54,113 nucleotides of DNA. Origin: Gemmatimonadota bacterium. Its GTDB lineage: Bacteria; Gemmatimonadota; Gemmatimonadetes; Gemmatimonadales; Gemmatimonadaceae. A program made the position numbers and the translations under genes. The notes under the pieces were generated by a model. That model was not told the origin of the DNA and did no database searches. It worked only from the letters and a program-made list of their open reading frames with translations. Below, one piece after another: positions 32,730 to 41,122 of the stretch (its first letter is position 1; each line of letters begins with the position of its first letter). The stretch is taken from contig JARIFA010000010.1 in NCBI GenBank assembly GCA_031127075.1, positions 1-54,113 on the forward strand, read 5' to 3'.

Positions 32730-35700
32730 ATGCCGACCCTTTGCTCCCTGGCGCATCGCCTCGCCCTCCTCGCCCTCGCCCTCCCCGCCGTCGGCGGCGC
32801 GCAGCGCGGGCGCCCCACGCCGGCCGCCGGCCCGACGCTGCCGGCGTACGATCCCGCGCTGTATACCTCGCCGACGGCGACCGACCGCGCGCTGAAGTCC
32901 CTGCGGTGGCGCAGTGTCGGTCCGTACCGCGGCGGACGCGTCGATGCGGTGGTCGGCGACCTGCAGAAGCCGTTCCTGTTCTACATGGGCGCGGTGAACG
33001 GCGGCGTCTGGCGGACCACGAACGGCGGCATCAGTTGGGAGAATCTCACCGACGGCAAGTCCGACCTCTCCTCGGTGGGCGCGATCACCGTCGCCCCGAG
33101 CGACCCGAACGTCATCTACGTCGGCAGCGGCGAGTCTCAGCTCCGCGAGGACCTCACCTTCGGGACGGGGATGTACCGCTCCACCGATGCGGGGGCGACC
33201 TGGCAGTCGCTCGGGCTCGCCGAGACGCACCAGATCACCGACATCATCGTCGACCCGCGCGACGCGGACCGCGTCTATGTCGCCGCCATCGGACACGCCT
33301 TCGGCCCGAACCCGGAGCGCGGCGTCTTCCGCACCGCCGATGGCGGCAGAAGCTGGCAGAAGGTGCTCTTCGTCGACGATTCCACGGGGGTGAACGACCT
33401 CACCATCGATCCGTCGAACCCGCGCGTCCTCTACGCCTCGACCTACAAGTTCCAGCGCACGCCCTGGTCGATGCTCGCCGGCGGAGGTCGCAGCGGGATC
33501 TGGAAGACCACCGACGGCGGCGACACCTGGACCGAACTCACCCGGATGCCCGGCATCCCGAAGCGTCCGCTCGGGAAGATCGGCCTCGATGTGTCGCGCG
33601 CGAATCCGAATCGCCTCTACGCGAACATCGAGGCGCCCGACTCCTCGGGCGGCTTCTTCCGTTCCGACGATGCCGGCGCCACCTGGGCACGGATGAACGA
33701 CGACCCGCGGATGTGGGTGCGCAGCTGGTACTACTCGGCCGTCACCGCGGATCCGACGGACGAGAACACCGTCTACGTGATGAACCTGAGCGTCCTCAAG
33801 TCGATCGACGGCGGGAAGACCTTCACCGAGCTCGACTCGCCCCACGGCGACCAACACCTCCTCTGGATCGACCCGTCGGACCCGACGCGGATGATCCTCG
33901 GAAACGACGGCGGTGCGACGATCTCCTTCGATCGCGGCGCGACCTGGTCGAGCCAGCACACGCAGCCGACAGCGCAGTTCTACCACGTGAACGCCGACGA
34001 CCAGTTCCCGTACCGCATCTACGGCGCGCAGCAGGACAACTCGGCGATCTCCATCGCCTCGCGGGGCGAGGAGGGGGGCATCGGGATCCGCGATTACTTC
34101 TCGGTGGCCGGGTGCGAGAACGCGACCATCGCCTTCGACCCGCGCGACCCGAATGTCACGTATGGCGGGTGCTATCTGGGCCAATTCTCGCGCTACGACC
34201 GGCGCAGCCGACAGGAGCGCGACATCTCCGTCACCGAGATCAACTGGGATGGCTGGGCGGCCAAGGACGTGCGCGAGCGCTTCCAGTGGACCTTCCCCGC
34301 GCTCGTCTCGCGGCACGACCCGCGCACGCTCTACGTGACGTCGCAGCACGTGTGGCGCTCCCGCACCGAGGGAGCGAGCTGGGAGCGGATCAGCCCCGAC
34401 CTCACGCGGGCGGACCCGATGACGCTCGAGCGGACCGGCGGCCCGATCCACGGGGAGATGACCGGCGCGGAGTGGTACGCGACGATCTATGCCTTCGCCG
34501 AGTCGCCGCGGACGCCGCAGGTGCTCTGGGCTGGATCGGATGATGGGCGGATCCACGTCTCGCGCGATGGCGGGACGACGTGGCAGGAGGTCACGCCCCC
34601 CGGATACGGGGCGTTCACGCGCACCGCGCACATCGACCCGTCGCCCTTCGATCCGGCGACCGTCTATGTCGCCGCGAACCGCTACCAGCAGGACGACTTC
34701 GCCCCGTATCTCTGGAAAAGCAGCGACTACGGCCGCACCTGGACCCGGATCGTAACTGGCATCCCGCGCAATGCGTATACGCGCGTGGTGCGTGAGGATC
34801 CGATGCGCCGCGGGCTGCTCTACGCCGGCACGGAGCTCGGCGTCTGGGTGTCGTTCGATGACGGCGCCGCCTGGCAGCCACTACAACTCAACCTGCCGCG
34901 CGTCAGCGTCCGCGATCTCAAGGTGCACGGCAACGACCTCATCGCCGCGACGCACGGTCGCGCCTTCTGGGTGCTCGACGACCTTGCGCCGCTCCGGCAG
35001 CTCGCCGACAGCGTGACACGCCGTGCGGCGCATCTCTTCCAGCCGACGCGCGCGATCCTCTGGGAGGGCGCACGCGGTGGGGATGGCACGGGAGAGAACC
35101 CACCCTCGGGCGCGCTCATCGATTTCTGGCTCCGCGAGGTCCCGACCGGCCCCGTCACACTCGAGATCTTTGACGCGCAGGGCGAACGGCTACGCCGCTT
35201 CACCTCCGCCGACTCCGCGGAGGTCGATGACGCGCTCGCCTACGCGCCGGCGGATTCGATCGTGCCGACGCGCCGCGGAAGCAATCGCTTCGTCTGGAAT
35301 CTCCGCCTCCCGGGGATCCGGAAGCTGCCGAACACGGTGATCGATTACGGGACGACGCGTGGCCCCGTCGTCCCGCCGGGCACCTACACCGTGCGGCTCA
35401 CCGTCGGCCGCGACACACTCGCCCGGACCGTCCAGGTGGTCGCGGACCCGCGCGTCACCTCGAGCACCGCCGACCTCGTCGCGCAGTACCAGGCCGCGCG
35501 GCGCGCCGTCGACCGGGTGAACGAGGTGGTCGACGCCGTGAAGCGCGTCGAGGACCTGCAACGGCAGATCGACGACCGGATCGGACGCCTCGCGGGCGGG
35601 CCGGCGGTCGATTCGGCGAAGGCGGTGCGGGCGCGCTTCGAGGCGGTGCGGGACGAGCTGTACGAGGTCGGATGCCACGTCGACCAGTGCACGCTCGATA

Positions 35701-35933
35701 TGCCGACGAAGCTCTACAACAAGCTCATCACGCTGAACATGCAGGTGCAGTCGGGGGCGTACGCGCCGACGCGGCAGCACGGCGAGATCTACGACACGCT
35801 GAACGGGCAGTTCGAGCGCCAGCTCGAGCGACTGCGTCAGGTGGAGGGAGACGGCCTCGAGCGGCTGAATGGGCAGCTGCGGGAGCGTGGGCTCCCGGCG
35901 GTGTACGTGCCGGCGCCGAAGCCAATCGCATAG
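32730..35933 (+). CDS. Large exported BNR/sortilin-like beta-propeller protein
   Basis: A 1067-residue protein with a signal peptide (LALLALALPAVGGAQ). At least seven Asp-box motifs (S/T-x-D-x-G-x-T-W) are visible, for example STDAGATW, RTADGGRSW, KTTDGGDTW, RSDDAGATW and SRDGGTTW, spread over about 95-690, as in two stacked beta-propellers. A beta domain (about 780-900) and a helical C-terminal region (910-1060: RVNEVVDAVKRVEDLQRQIDD) follow. Proteins of this build are common in Gemmatimonadota and Bacteroidetes and are often called glycosyl hydrolases or sortilin-like, but catalytic residues are not evident here. It probably acts on or binds extracellular polymers or peptides. A heptamer array follows its stop. 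Confidence 0.88.
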   Translation: MPTLCSLAHRLALLALALPAVGGAQRGRPTPAAGPTLPAYDPALYTSPTATDRALKSLRWRSVGPYRGGRVDAVVGDLQKPFLFYMGAVNGGVWRTTNGGISWENLTDGKSDLSSVGAITVAPSDPNVIYVGSGESQLREDLTFGTGMYRSTDAGATWQSLGLAETHQITDIIVDPRDADRVYVAAIGHAFGPNPERGVFRTADGGRSWQKVLFVDDSTGVNDLTIDPSNPRVLYASTYKFQRTPWSMLAGGGRSGIWKTTDGGDTWTELTRMPGIPKRPLGKIGLDVSRANPNRLYANIEAPDSSGGFFRSDDAGATWARMNDDPRMWVRSWYYSAVTADPTDENTVYVMNLSVLKSIDGGKTFTELDSPHGDQHLLWIDPSDPTRMILGNDGGATISFDRGATWSSQHTQPTAQFYHVNADDQFPYRIYGAQQDNSAISIASRGEEGGIGIRDYFSVAGCENATIAFDPRDPNVTYGGCYLGQFSRYDRRSRQERDISVTEINWDGWAAKDVRERFQWTFPALVSRHDPRTLYVTSQHVWRSRTEGASWERISPDLTRADPMTLERTGGPIHGEMTGAEWYATIYAFAESPRTPQVLWAGSDDGRIHVSRDGGTTWQEVTPPGYGAFTRTAHIDPSPFDPATVYVAANRYQQDDFAPYLWKSSDYGRTWTRIVTGIPRNAYTRVVREDPMRRGLLYAGTELGVWVSFDDGAAWQPLQLNLPRVSVRDLKVHGNDLIAATHGRAFWVLDDLAPLRQLADSVTRRAAHLFQPTRAILWEGARGGDGTGENPPSGALIDFWLREVPTGPVTLEIFDAQGERLRRFTSADSAEVDDALAYAPADSIVPTRRGSNRFVWNLRLPGIRKLPNTVIDYGTTRGPVVPPGTYTVRLTVGRDTLARTVQVVADPRVTSSTADLVAQYQAARRAVDRVNEVVDAVKRVEDLQRQIDDRIGRLAGGPAVDSAKAVRARFEAVRDELYEVGCHVDQCTLDMPTKLYNKLITLNMQVQSGAYAPTRQHGEIYDTLNGQFERQLERLRQVEGDGLERLNGQLRERGLPAVYVPAPKPIA

Positions 35934-35935
35934 AA

Positions 35936-36005
35936 GCTGGATGCTGAAGGCAGGATGCTGAACGCAGTTCGCTTTGAGCTTTCAGCCTTCAGCATTCAGC
36001 CTTCA
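35936..36005. repeat. Heptamer array, ten units, changing orientation midway
   Basis: Ten consecutive 7-mers, every one beginning GC, fill the gap between two convergent genes: GCTGGAT, GCTGAAG, GCAGGAT, GCTGAAC, GCAGTTC, then GCTTTGA, GCTTTCA, GCCTTCA, GCATTCA, GCCTTCA. The left units follow GCTGAAG; the right units follow GCCTTCA, which is a rotation of its reverse complement. The two arms can fold on each other. The last unit supplies the TGA stop of the arylsulfotransferase-like gene. Confidence 0.8.
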
Positions 36006-37406
36006 GCGCCCTTTAAACGCCCCCTCAACCTCCCCCGCCACCGACGCCACCGGCGTGATCCGGTAGAGGCGGGTGAGGGTGCCGCCGGCGGTCAGGCGCC
36101 AGCGCTCGGCCCCGGTGGACGAGACCTCGACCGCGGTGATCGGCCCCGTCGAGCCGTTGTGCCCCTGCAACATCCCGAAGAGCACGAGCGTGCGACCATC
36201 GTCGGTGCGGCGCGCCGAGCCGACGAGCGCGGCATAGAGATCCGGCGCGGGCCGATGCTGCCAGACGCGTGTCGCGCGCCGGGCGATTGTATCGATCGAG
36301 AATTCGATCGCGCGGGAGTATGGCCCCCCGGGCCGTTCCCACCCGTTGTCGAAGATCAGGACCCGACCGGGCGTGGGCTCCGTCACATAGTGCTGGCCGA
36401 GGAAGACATCCGCCGAGTCGACCGCGAGGGTCGCCGTGGGACCGCCGAGGCGCCACTCGATACGCGAGAAGTCGGGGGCGATCGAGATCACATGGTCCGC
36501 ATTCCGAAGCGACATGAGCACGTTGCCACGGGGGCCGTAGCTGATCGCGTTGCCGTGGAGCCAGTTCCCGGGCACTGATCGTGACCCGCGCAACGTGTTC
36601 CAGTCGAGCTCAGTGAATGCGCTCCACCGCTTCGTCACCGCCCCGGTCTCCGGGACCCACTCCCAGAGTGCCTCCCCGACGACCGAATCGGCGCCGACGA
36701 GGCGCGTCTCATTCGCGATGAAGAGGAGCGTCTGCTGCGGCGTCGCGATGACGTCGTGGTGGATACGCCCGTACGGCGTCGGGGCGCCGGTCGCAGGATG
36801 CGGCAGCGTCCGGACGATGCTCCCGTCGATCCGCATCTCCACCAGTCCCTTCAGCGGATCGAGCAGGACGTACGTGCCCGACGCACGGCGCGTCGCGCCG
36901 AAGAGCGAGCCCATCACGGGGAGGTGCCCGACGATCTCGCCGTCCTCGACCATCAGAAGCCCACCGAGGCCGCCGTTCGCACCGACGATCTCGATGAGCT
37001 GCACCGGCGCGCTCGGCGTCCCCGTCGCGGTGAACGTCGCGGCGAAGAGTGCCGACGGCATCGCCGGCATCGTGAAGGTCGTGCGCCGCACTCGGGCCGA
37101 CGCGTCGCCCTCGGCGACCGCCTCCAGCGTGTACGTTCGACGCTGCCGCAGCCGTGGGACGAGGAAGCGATGCTCGGCGAGCACACTGTCGCTCGCCAGC
37201 GTGAGCACCTTCGTCCCCTCGGCGCCCCAGGTGACGCGTGCCGGTGCCGGCCGAGAGAGCCGGACCGTCACGACGCGCGCGAGCGCGTTCGCGACGGTGG
37301 TGTCAATCGTGATGGCGTCGACCGTCGGCGCATCCGAGGCCGGCGAGGTCAGCGCGTCGCACGCCGCGAGCAGGACCGGGATCGCGAGCGTCAGCAGGCG
37401 GCGCAT
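36003..37406 (-). CDS. Arylsulfotransferase-like lipoprotein
   Basis: A 467-residue lipoprotein (lipobox LAAC). The N-terminal region (25-120) is a small beta domain. A propeller of the ASST (PAPS-independent aryl-sulfate sulfotransferase) type follows: GRIHHDVIATP, GNWLHGNAISYGPRGNVLMSLRNADHVISIAPDFSRIEWRLGG and FLGQHYVTEPTPGRVLIFDNG. Three His-bearing loops sit where ASST keeps its catalytic histidines. It could move sulfate between phenolic compounds in the periplasm. ATG 37406 overlaps the upstream stop (TGATG) and gives the lipoprotein signal. The stop codon is part of the heptamer array. Confidence 0.82.
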   Translation of the reverse strand: MRRLLTLAIPVLLAACDALTSPASDAPTVDAITIDTTVANALARVVTVRLSRPAPARVTWGAEGTKVLTLASDSVLAEHRFLVPRLRQRRTYTLEAVAEGDASARVRRTTFTMPAMPSALFAATFTATGTPSAPVQLIEIVGANGGLGGLLMVEDGEIVGHLPVMGSLFGATRRASGTYVLLDPLKGLVEMRIDGSIVRTLPHPATGAPTPYGRIHHDVIATPQQTLLFIANETRLVGADSVVGEALWEWVPETGAVTKRWSAFTELDWNTLRGSRSVPGNWLHGNAISYGPRGNVLMSLRNADHVISIAPDFSRIEWRLGGPTATLAVDSADVFLGQHYVTEPTPGRVLIFDNGWERPGGPYSRAIEFSIDTIARRATRVWQHRPAPDLYAALVGSARRTDDGRTLVLFGMLQGHNGSTGPITAVEVSSTGAERWRLTAGGTLTRLYRITPVASVAGEVEGAFKGR

Positions 37407-38125
37407 CAGAACACCCCGGGGATGAGCCACCACGTCCGAGCGCGATATTCAGCCCACCCGGCATGCCGAGCGAGCGACGCCTCCTTCATCACCATGTTGA
37501 CCGAGAAGACCGCACCCCAGACCCAGAGCAGGACGACCGCGGGGATCCAGTGCCACGCGAGAAGGGCGAAGCTGGCGTAGAGCATCATCTCGCCAAGGTA
37601 GTTCGGGTGTCGGATGTATCGGTAGACACCGTCGGTGATAAGGCCCGGTCGGACCCGCAGCGTGAAGTACTTCTGGGCGTCCGCGACGACCATCACGACG
37701 CTGCCGAGGAGGCAGAGCAGCGCACAGCCGGCGAGCCACGCGGAGGTCGGGAGCGGGTAGCTGGGCACCACGCGGTGCGAGATCACCAGCCATCCCGCCA
37801 CCCAATACGGCCCGAGCACGCATGCGAATGCGGCGAGTCCCCCGCCGATCGTGACGGGGACGCGCCAACGTGGATCGGGGAAGGCGACGTCTTTCAGGAG
37901 CCAGACAAGCCCGTAGCCACCGTGCAGGGCCAGATAGGTCCAAGCGGCCGGTGTCGGCGCGCCATAGTGCCACATCAACAGAGCGAGGACAGGAAGCGTC
38001 CCTCCCTTCTGGAGATTGATGACCGTCGAAAGTCGCCACGGGCGAGGGCCGCCGAACAGATCCTCGGAGCAGTGCCGCGTGATGCGATGGAGCGCCGCGG
38101 CCCAGCGCGGTGCCGCCACGGTCAT
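37406..38125 (-). CDS. Isoprenylcysteine-methyltransferase/steroid-reductase-like membrane protein
   Basis: A 239-residue integral membrane protein with about six helices. The C-terminal signature DGVYRYIRHPNYLGEMMLYASFALL is the cofactor-binding region shared by isoprenylcysteine carboxyl methyltransferases, phospholipid methyltransferases and the DUF1295/steroid 5-alpha-reductase-like group. It may methylate a lipid-like substrate with S-adenosylmethionine, or reduce one; the sequence does not decide. It overlaps genes on both sides by a few bases, so it is the middle of a tight three-gene operon. Confidence 0.8.
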   Translation of the reverse strand: MTVAAPRWAAALHRITRHCSEDLFGGPRPWRLSTVINLQKGGTLPVLALLMWHYGAPTPAAWTYLALHGGYGLVWLLKDVAFPDPRWRVPVTIGGGLAAFACVLGPYWVAGWLVISHRVVPSYPLPTSAWLAGCALLCLLGSVVMVVADAQKYFTLRVRPGLITDGVYRYIRHPNYLGEMMLYASFALLAWHWIPAVVLLWVWGAVFSVNMVMKEASLARHAGWAEYRARTWWLIPGVF

Positions 38126-38778
38126 AGGAGCGCGTCGGCCACCATCGTCAGGACGAGCGCGCCCAGAATGATCACGAGGAGGCGGATACCCGCGTAGAGC
38201 TTCGCGACGTCGGCGAACTTGGCCTGATTGATGCGACCGAGGATGAGGAGCTGGTCCGCCAGCTCCGAATTGATGCTGTCCTGCCGCATCTCGTCCCAGA
38301 GGCGACGCATCGTTGCGGCATCCCGCGGCGCGACGTCGCCGTAGAAGAGCACGCGTGCCGAGGCGCCGGGCGTCACCGCGACTGGGAGGCTCTCCGGGGC
38401 CGGGGGCGGCGCGAGGCGCGGCCGCAGCACCGAGATGGCATGCCAGAGATGGTAGAACGTCAGGACCACATACGCGGCGAGCTCCACCTGCACGAGGCGA
38501 CCCCAGAGGCCGAATCGTGGCAGGACGCCCGGGCCGGCCTGCACCGCGACGAAGAGCAGGACTCCGTTCAGGACGCTGATGATCACGAGGGCGAAGCGGA
38601 CCTTCTTGTCGGCGAGCTCGATCAGGTCCTGCGCCTGTCGGATGGAATCGTTCATCACGCGGTACCGCTGTGACGGCTCGAGCAGTCCACGCTCCGCCTC
38701 GAGCTTGCGCCGATCCTTCTCGCGGCGCTTCAGCTCCTCAGCATCGTCCATCGGGGCGGGTGGGGTGACGGAATCCAT
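38122..38778 (-). CDS. Pycsar-effector-like (PycTM/DUF5706-type) membrane protein, orphan
   Basis: A 218-residue protein with a charged helical N-terminus (1-45), then QAQDLIELADKKVRFALVIISVLNGVLLFVA (first membrane helix, 61-80), a second helix (95-117) and a third near the C-terminus (197-215). The order of A-D-K-K-V with a membrane helix, LRPRL, LFYGDVAPRDAATM and QLLILGRINQAKFADVAKL follows the PycTM effector fold as I remember it. Pycsar effectors disrupt the membrane after a cCMP or cUMP signal. No pyrimidine cyclase gene is adjacent, so a defence role is not shown. It is the first gene of the operon, with a TAGCTT box nine bases before ATG 38778. Confidence 0.65.
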   Translation of the reverse strand: MDSVTPPAPMDDAEELKRREKDRRKLEAERGLLEPSQRYRVMNDSIRQAQDLIELADKKVRFALVIISVLNGVLLFVAVQAGPGVLPRFGLWGRLVQVELAAYVVLTFYHLWHAISVLRPRLAPPPAPESLPVAVTPGASARVLFYGDVAPRDAATMRRLWDEMRQDSINSELADQLLILGRINQAKFADVAKLYAGIRLLVIILGALVLTMVADALL

Positions 38779-38787
38779 TGGTGGGGA

Positions 38788-38793
38788 AAGCTA
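38788..38793 (-). promoter_or_regulatory. TAGCTT box, 9 nt before the PycTM-like ATG
   Basis: Minus-strand TAGCTT matches TAnnnT and ends nine bases before ATG 38778. There is no Shine-Dalgarno between. Confidence 0.35.
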
Positions 38794-38834
38794 TCGGTGA
38801 CCGACCGGCCCGCCAGCGGCGGGCCGCGCCGCGT

Positions 38835-40970
38835 TCAACGCGCCCGGCGGAGCGTCAGCCCGAGGACGACCTGCCGCGGGAGCCCTGGCTCGTAGACCAG
38901 CGGCACGCCGCCGGCGTAGTCGGGATTGATGAACGCGCTCCCGATGAACCGACGGTCGGCGAGATTCTCCACGGCCAGCGTCGCGCGCGCCGACACCCCA
39001 CGGGAGACGACGCGCTCGCCCGAGATGGCGGCCCGCAGCACCGTAAACCCGGGGACCGGTACCAGGTTGCGGTCATCGGCGACGTGCGATCCGAGATGCT
39101 GGGCGCCGAGTTCCACGCCGAGCCACTCCGCCGCGGGCGGCCGCCACGCGAGCGAGGCGTTGACCACGCGCCCCGGCAGCCCCGCCACGCGGTTGCCGTC
39201 GAGGACGAGGCTCGCCCCGGGCGCGCCGAGATACGTCGAATCGACCCGGTAGCGATCGTAGGTGTTACGCGAGAAGGTGCCGGAGACCTGCGCCAACACC
39301 CCCGCCGCGAGGTCAGCGAGGATCGAGAGCTCGATCCCACGTCGGGTGACCTGACCGGCGGTGAGGTAGAAGCGACCGCCGTTGTACGGCACGGGCTCCC
39401 CACGGACCTGCGTGTGGTAGAGCGCCGCATCGACACTGATCCCGCGCACCGCCCCCTCGCCGAGCGCGAGCGTGCGGCGCATCCCCGCCTCCACCGTGCG
39501 CGACCGGATCGGGTCGAGCAGGGGATTCAACGCCGTGAGCGGCGTCGGCAGCCCGAGCTCGGGGGGATCGGTCTCGTTCCCCGCCGGCGCCTCGATGCCA
39601 CGCCCGTAGCTCGCATACAGAGTGCCCCCACCGACGCGCCACGAGAGGCCCGCCCGCGGCGTCACCTGCGTGAAGCGACGGCGGTCGTCGAGGGCCGGCG
39701 CGATGAAATCCCGATAGAAGTACCCGATGTCGTCATATCGGGCCCCGAGGAGGACCGTGACGCGTTCGCCCACCCGGATCTCATCCTGGACGAAGAGCCC
39801 CGCGTTCTGCGCCCCCTCACCCTTGTTCGTCAGGAGCGTGGTGCCACGCGTCGACCCGGGCCCGAGCGTGTAGAACTGGATCGCGCCGTCCTGGAAGGCG
39901 AAGTCACCGCCGATGCGCAGGCGATGGGTGAGGCCACCGCGCGCGATCCGGCCGCCCCACGAGAGGCTCCCGCCCGTGTGATAGCGCGTGAAGTCACGGA
40001 ACGTGTTCCGCTCCGATCGCTGGAGCGCCTTCGGATTCACAAAGAGCATCGCGCTCAGATCCTGCGTCTCCCCGATCGGCTGGTCGAGCGTCAGCCCGAG
40101 GCGCATCAGCCGATTGAATCGGCGCTCATCGCGGGCGGCGTAGATGGCGTTCGCCTGCGCGGGATCAGCGTCGGTCTGTGCCGGCGTGAGCGGTCCGGGG
40201 ATCCGGAAGCGATTGCCCGCCGCGGCGAGCTGCACGCCGAGGCGCCCCCCGCTCGGCAGCGGGGCGATCGCCCCACCGATCATCTGCGTGCGGGAAGCAT
40301 CCGAATGCTCGCGCCATCCACCGAAGGTCGTCCGGGTGACCGCGCCCCAGACCTTGCCCTCGCCGAGCGCGACGCCACCGCGCACGACCGCACGCTGCAA
40401 GCCGAAGCCGCCGCGCTGCGTCGTCAGTTCACTGAAGCGCCGATCGAAGCTCGGCATCGAGCTCAGGCTGACGATGCCACCGGCGGCGTTCCCGTACGCG
40501 GCGCTGCCGTTGGAGCGGAGCACCTCGATCCGTTCGATCGCGGCGAGATCGATCTGGTCGAACGCGGTCCGGCCGTCGGGTTCGGTCTCGGGGATGCCGT
40601 CGAGGAGCACGCGGATGCCGCGGGAGGTCCCGGCGTTCGAGCGGTCCCCTGCTCCACGGGCACCGAAGCCGCGGATGGTGAGGCGGATGTCGTGGGTGCC
40701 GTAGCGGCTCAGCGCGACCACACCAGGGACGCTCGCCAGCGCCTGGTCCAGGCTGAACCCCGAGCGCCCAGCCCAACGGTCGGCGCTGACGACACTGACG
40801 GCGAACGGCACCTGCGTCAGGCTCCGCGGTTCGCGATGCGCCGTCACCACAACTGTTTCGAGCCGACGGGAGGTGTCGGGGGCGACCGTCTGCGCGACCG
40901 CCGTCCCGATGGGGACGAGGCCGAGGAGGGCGACGAGACGCAGGCGGAGAGGCACGTGGGGGAACGGCAT
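38835..40970 (-). CDS. TonB-dependent outer-membrane receptor
   Basis: A 711-residue receptor with a signal peptide (LRLVALLGLVPIGTAVAQ), a TonB-box-like RRLETVVVTAHRE, a plug domain (about 50-170: SLDQALASVPGVVALSRYGTHDIRLTIRGFG, RVLLDGIPETEPDGRT, AIERIEVLRSNGSAAYGNAAGG) and a barrel to the C-terminus. It lacks the carboxypeptidase-regulatory domain of the receptor at 7475. The layout FQDEIRVGERVTVLLGARYDDIGYFYRD resembles siderophore/vitamin receptors such as FecA or FhuE. A GTG six bases earlier (40976) could also start it; TAGATT (40982-40987) lies five bases before that GTG. The ligand is unknown. Confidence 0.91.
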   Translation of the reverse strand: MPFPHVPLRLRLVALLGLVPIGTAVAQTVAPDTSRRLETVVVTAHREPRSLTQVPFAVSVVSADRWAGRSGFSLDQALASVPGVVALSRYGTHDIRLTIRGFGARGAGDRSNAGTSRGIRVLLDGIPETEPDGRTAFDQIDLAAIERIEVLRSNGSAAYGNAAGGIVSLSSMPSFDRRFSELTTQRGGFGLQRAVVRGGVALGEGKVWGAVTRTTFGGWREHSDASRTQMIGGAIAPLPSGGRLGVQLAAAGNRFRIPGPLTPAQTDADPAQANAIYAARDERRFNRLMRLGLTLDQPIGETQDLSAMLFVNPKALQRSERNTFRDFTRYHTGGSLSWGGRIARGGLTHRLRIGGDFAFQDGAIQFYTLGPGSTRGTTLLTNKGEGAQNAGLFVQDEIRVGERVTVLLGARYDDIGYFYRDFIAPALDDRRRFTQVTPRAGLSWRVGGGTLYASYGRGIEAPAGNETDPPELGLPTPLTALNPLLDPIRSRTVEAGMRRTLALGEGAVRGISVDAALYHTQVRGEPVPYNGGRFYLTAGQVTRRGIELSILADLAAGVLAQVSGTFSRNTYDRYRVDSTYLGAPGASLVLDGNRVAGLPGRVVNASLAWRPPAAEWLGVELGAQHLGSHVADDRNLVPVPGFTVLRAAISGERVVSRGVSARATLAVENLADRRFIGSAFINPDYAGGVPLVYEPGLPRQVVLGLTLRRAR

Positions 40971-41122
40971 GGGCACGCGGGAATCTAACGGCCTCTACGT
41001 GCCGTCCTCGCGCGTCGTTGGTCGTCCGGGGAGGGGGCGCTGCCGCCCCGCATCGCGCCACCGCGACGCCGGCGCGGTAAGTTCTGCCAGACCCGTCACC
41101 TCACCTCGACACGGACCGCCCG

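Noticed and set aside
35936-36005. Possible CRISPR-like array
   Set aside because: Units are 7 bases with no spacers and no cas genes nearby; it is a tandem heptamer.
38122-38778. Functional Pycsar defence system
   Set aside because: No pyrimidine nucleotide cyclase gene lies beside the effector-like gene; the claim is kept to an orphan homologue.
38778-40988. Plus-strand frame of 736 codons
   Set aside because: Exactly antisense to the second TonB receptor; composition is Arg/Glu/Asp-rich without motifs.
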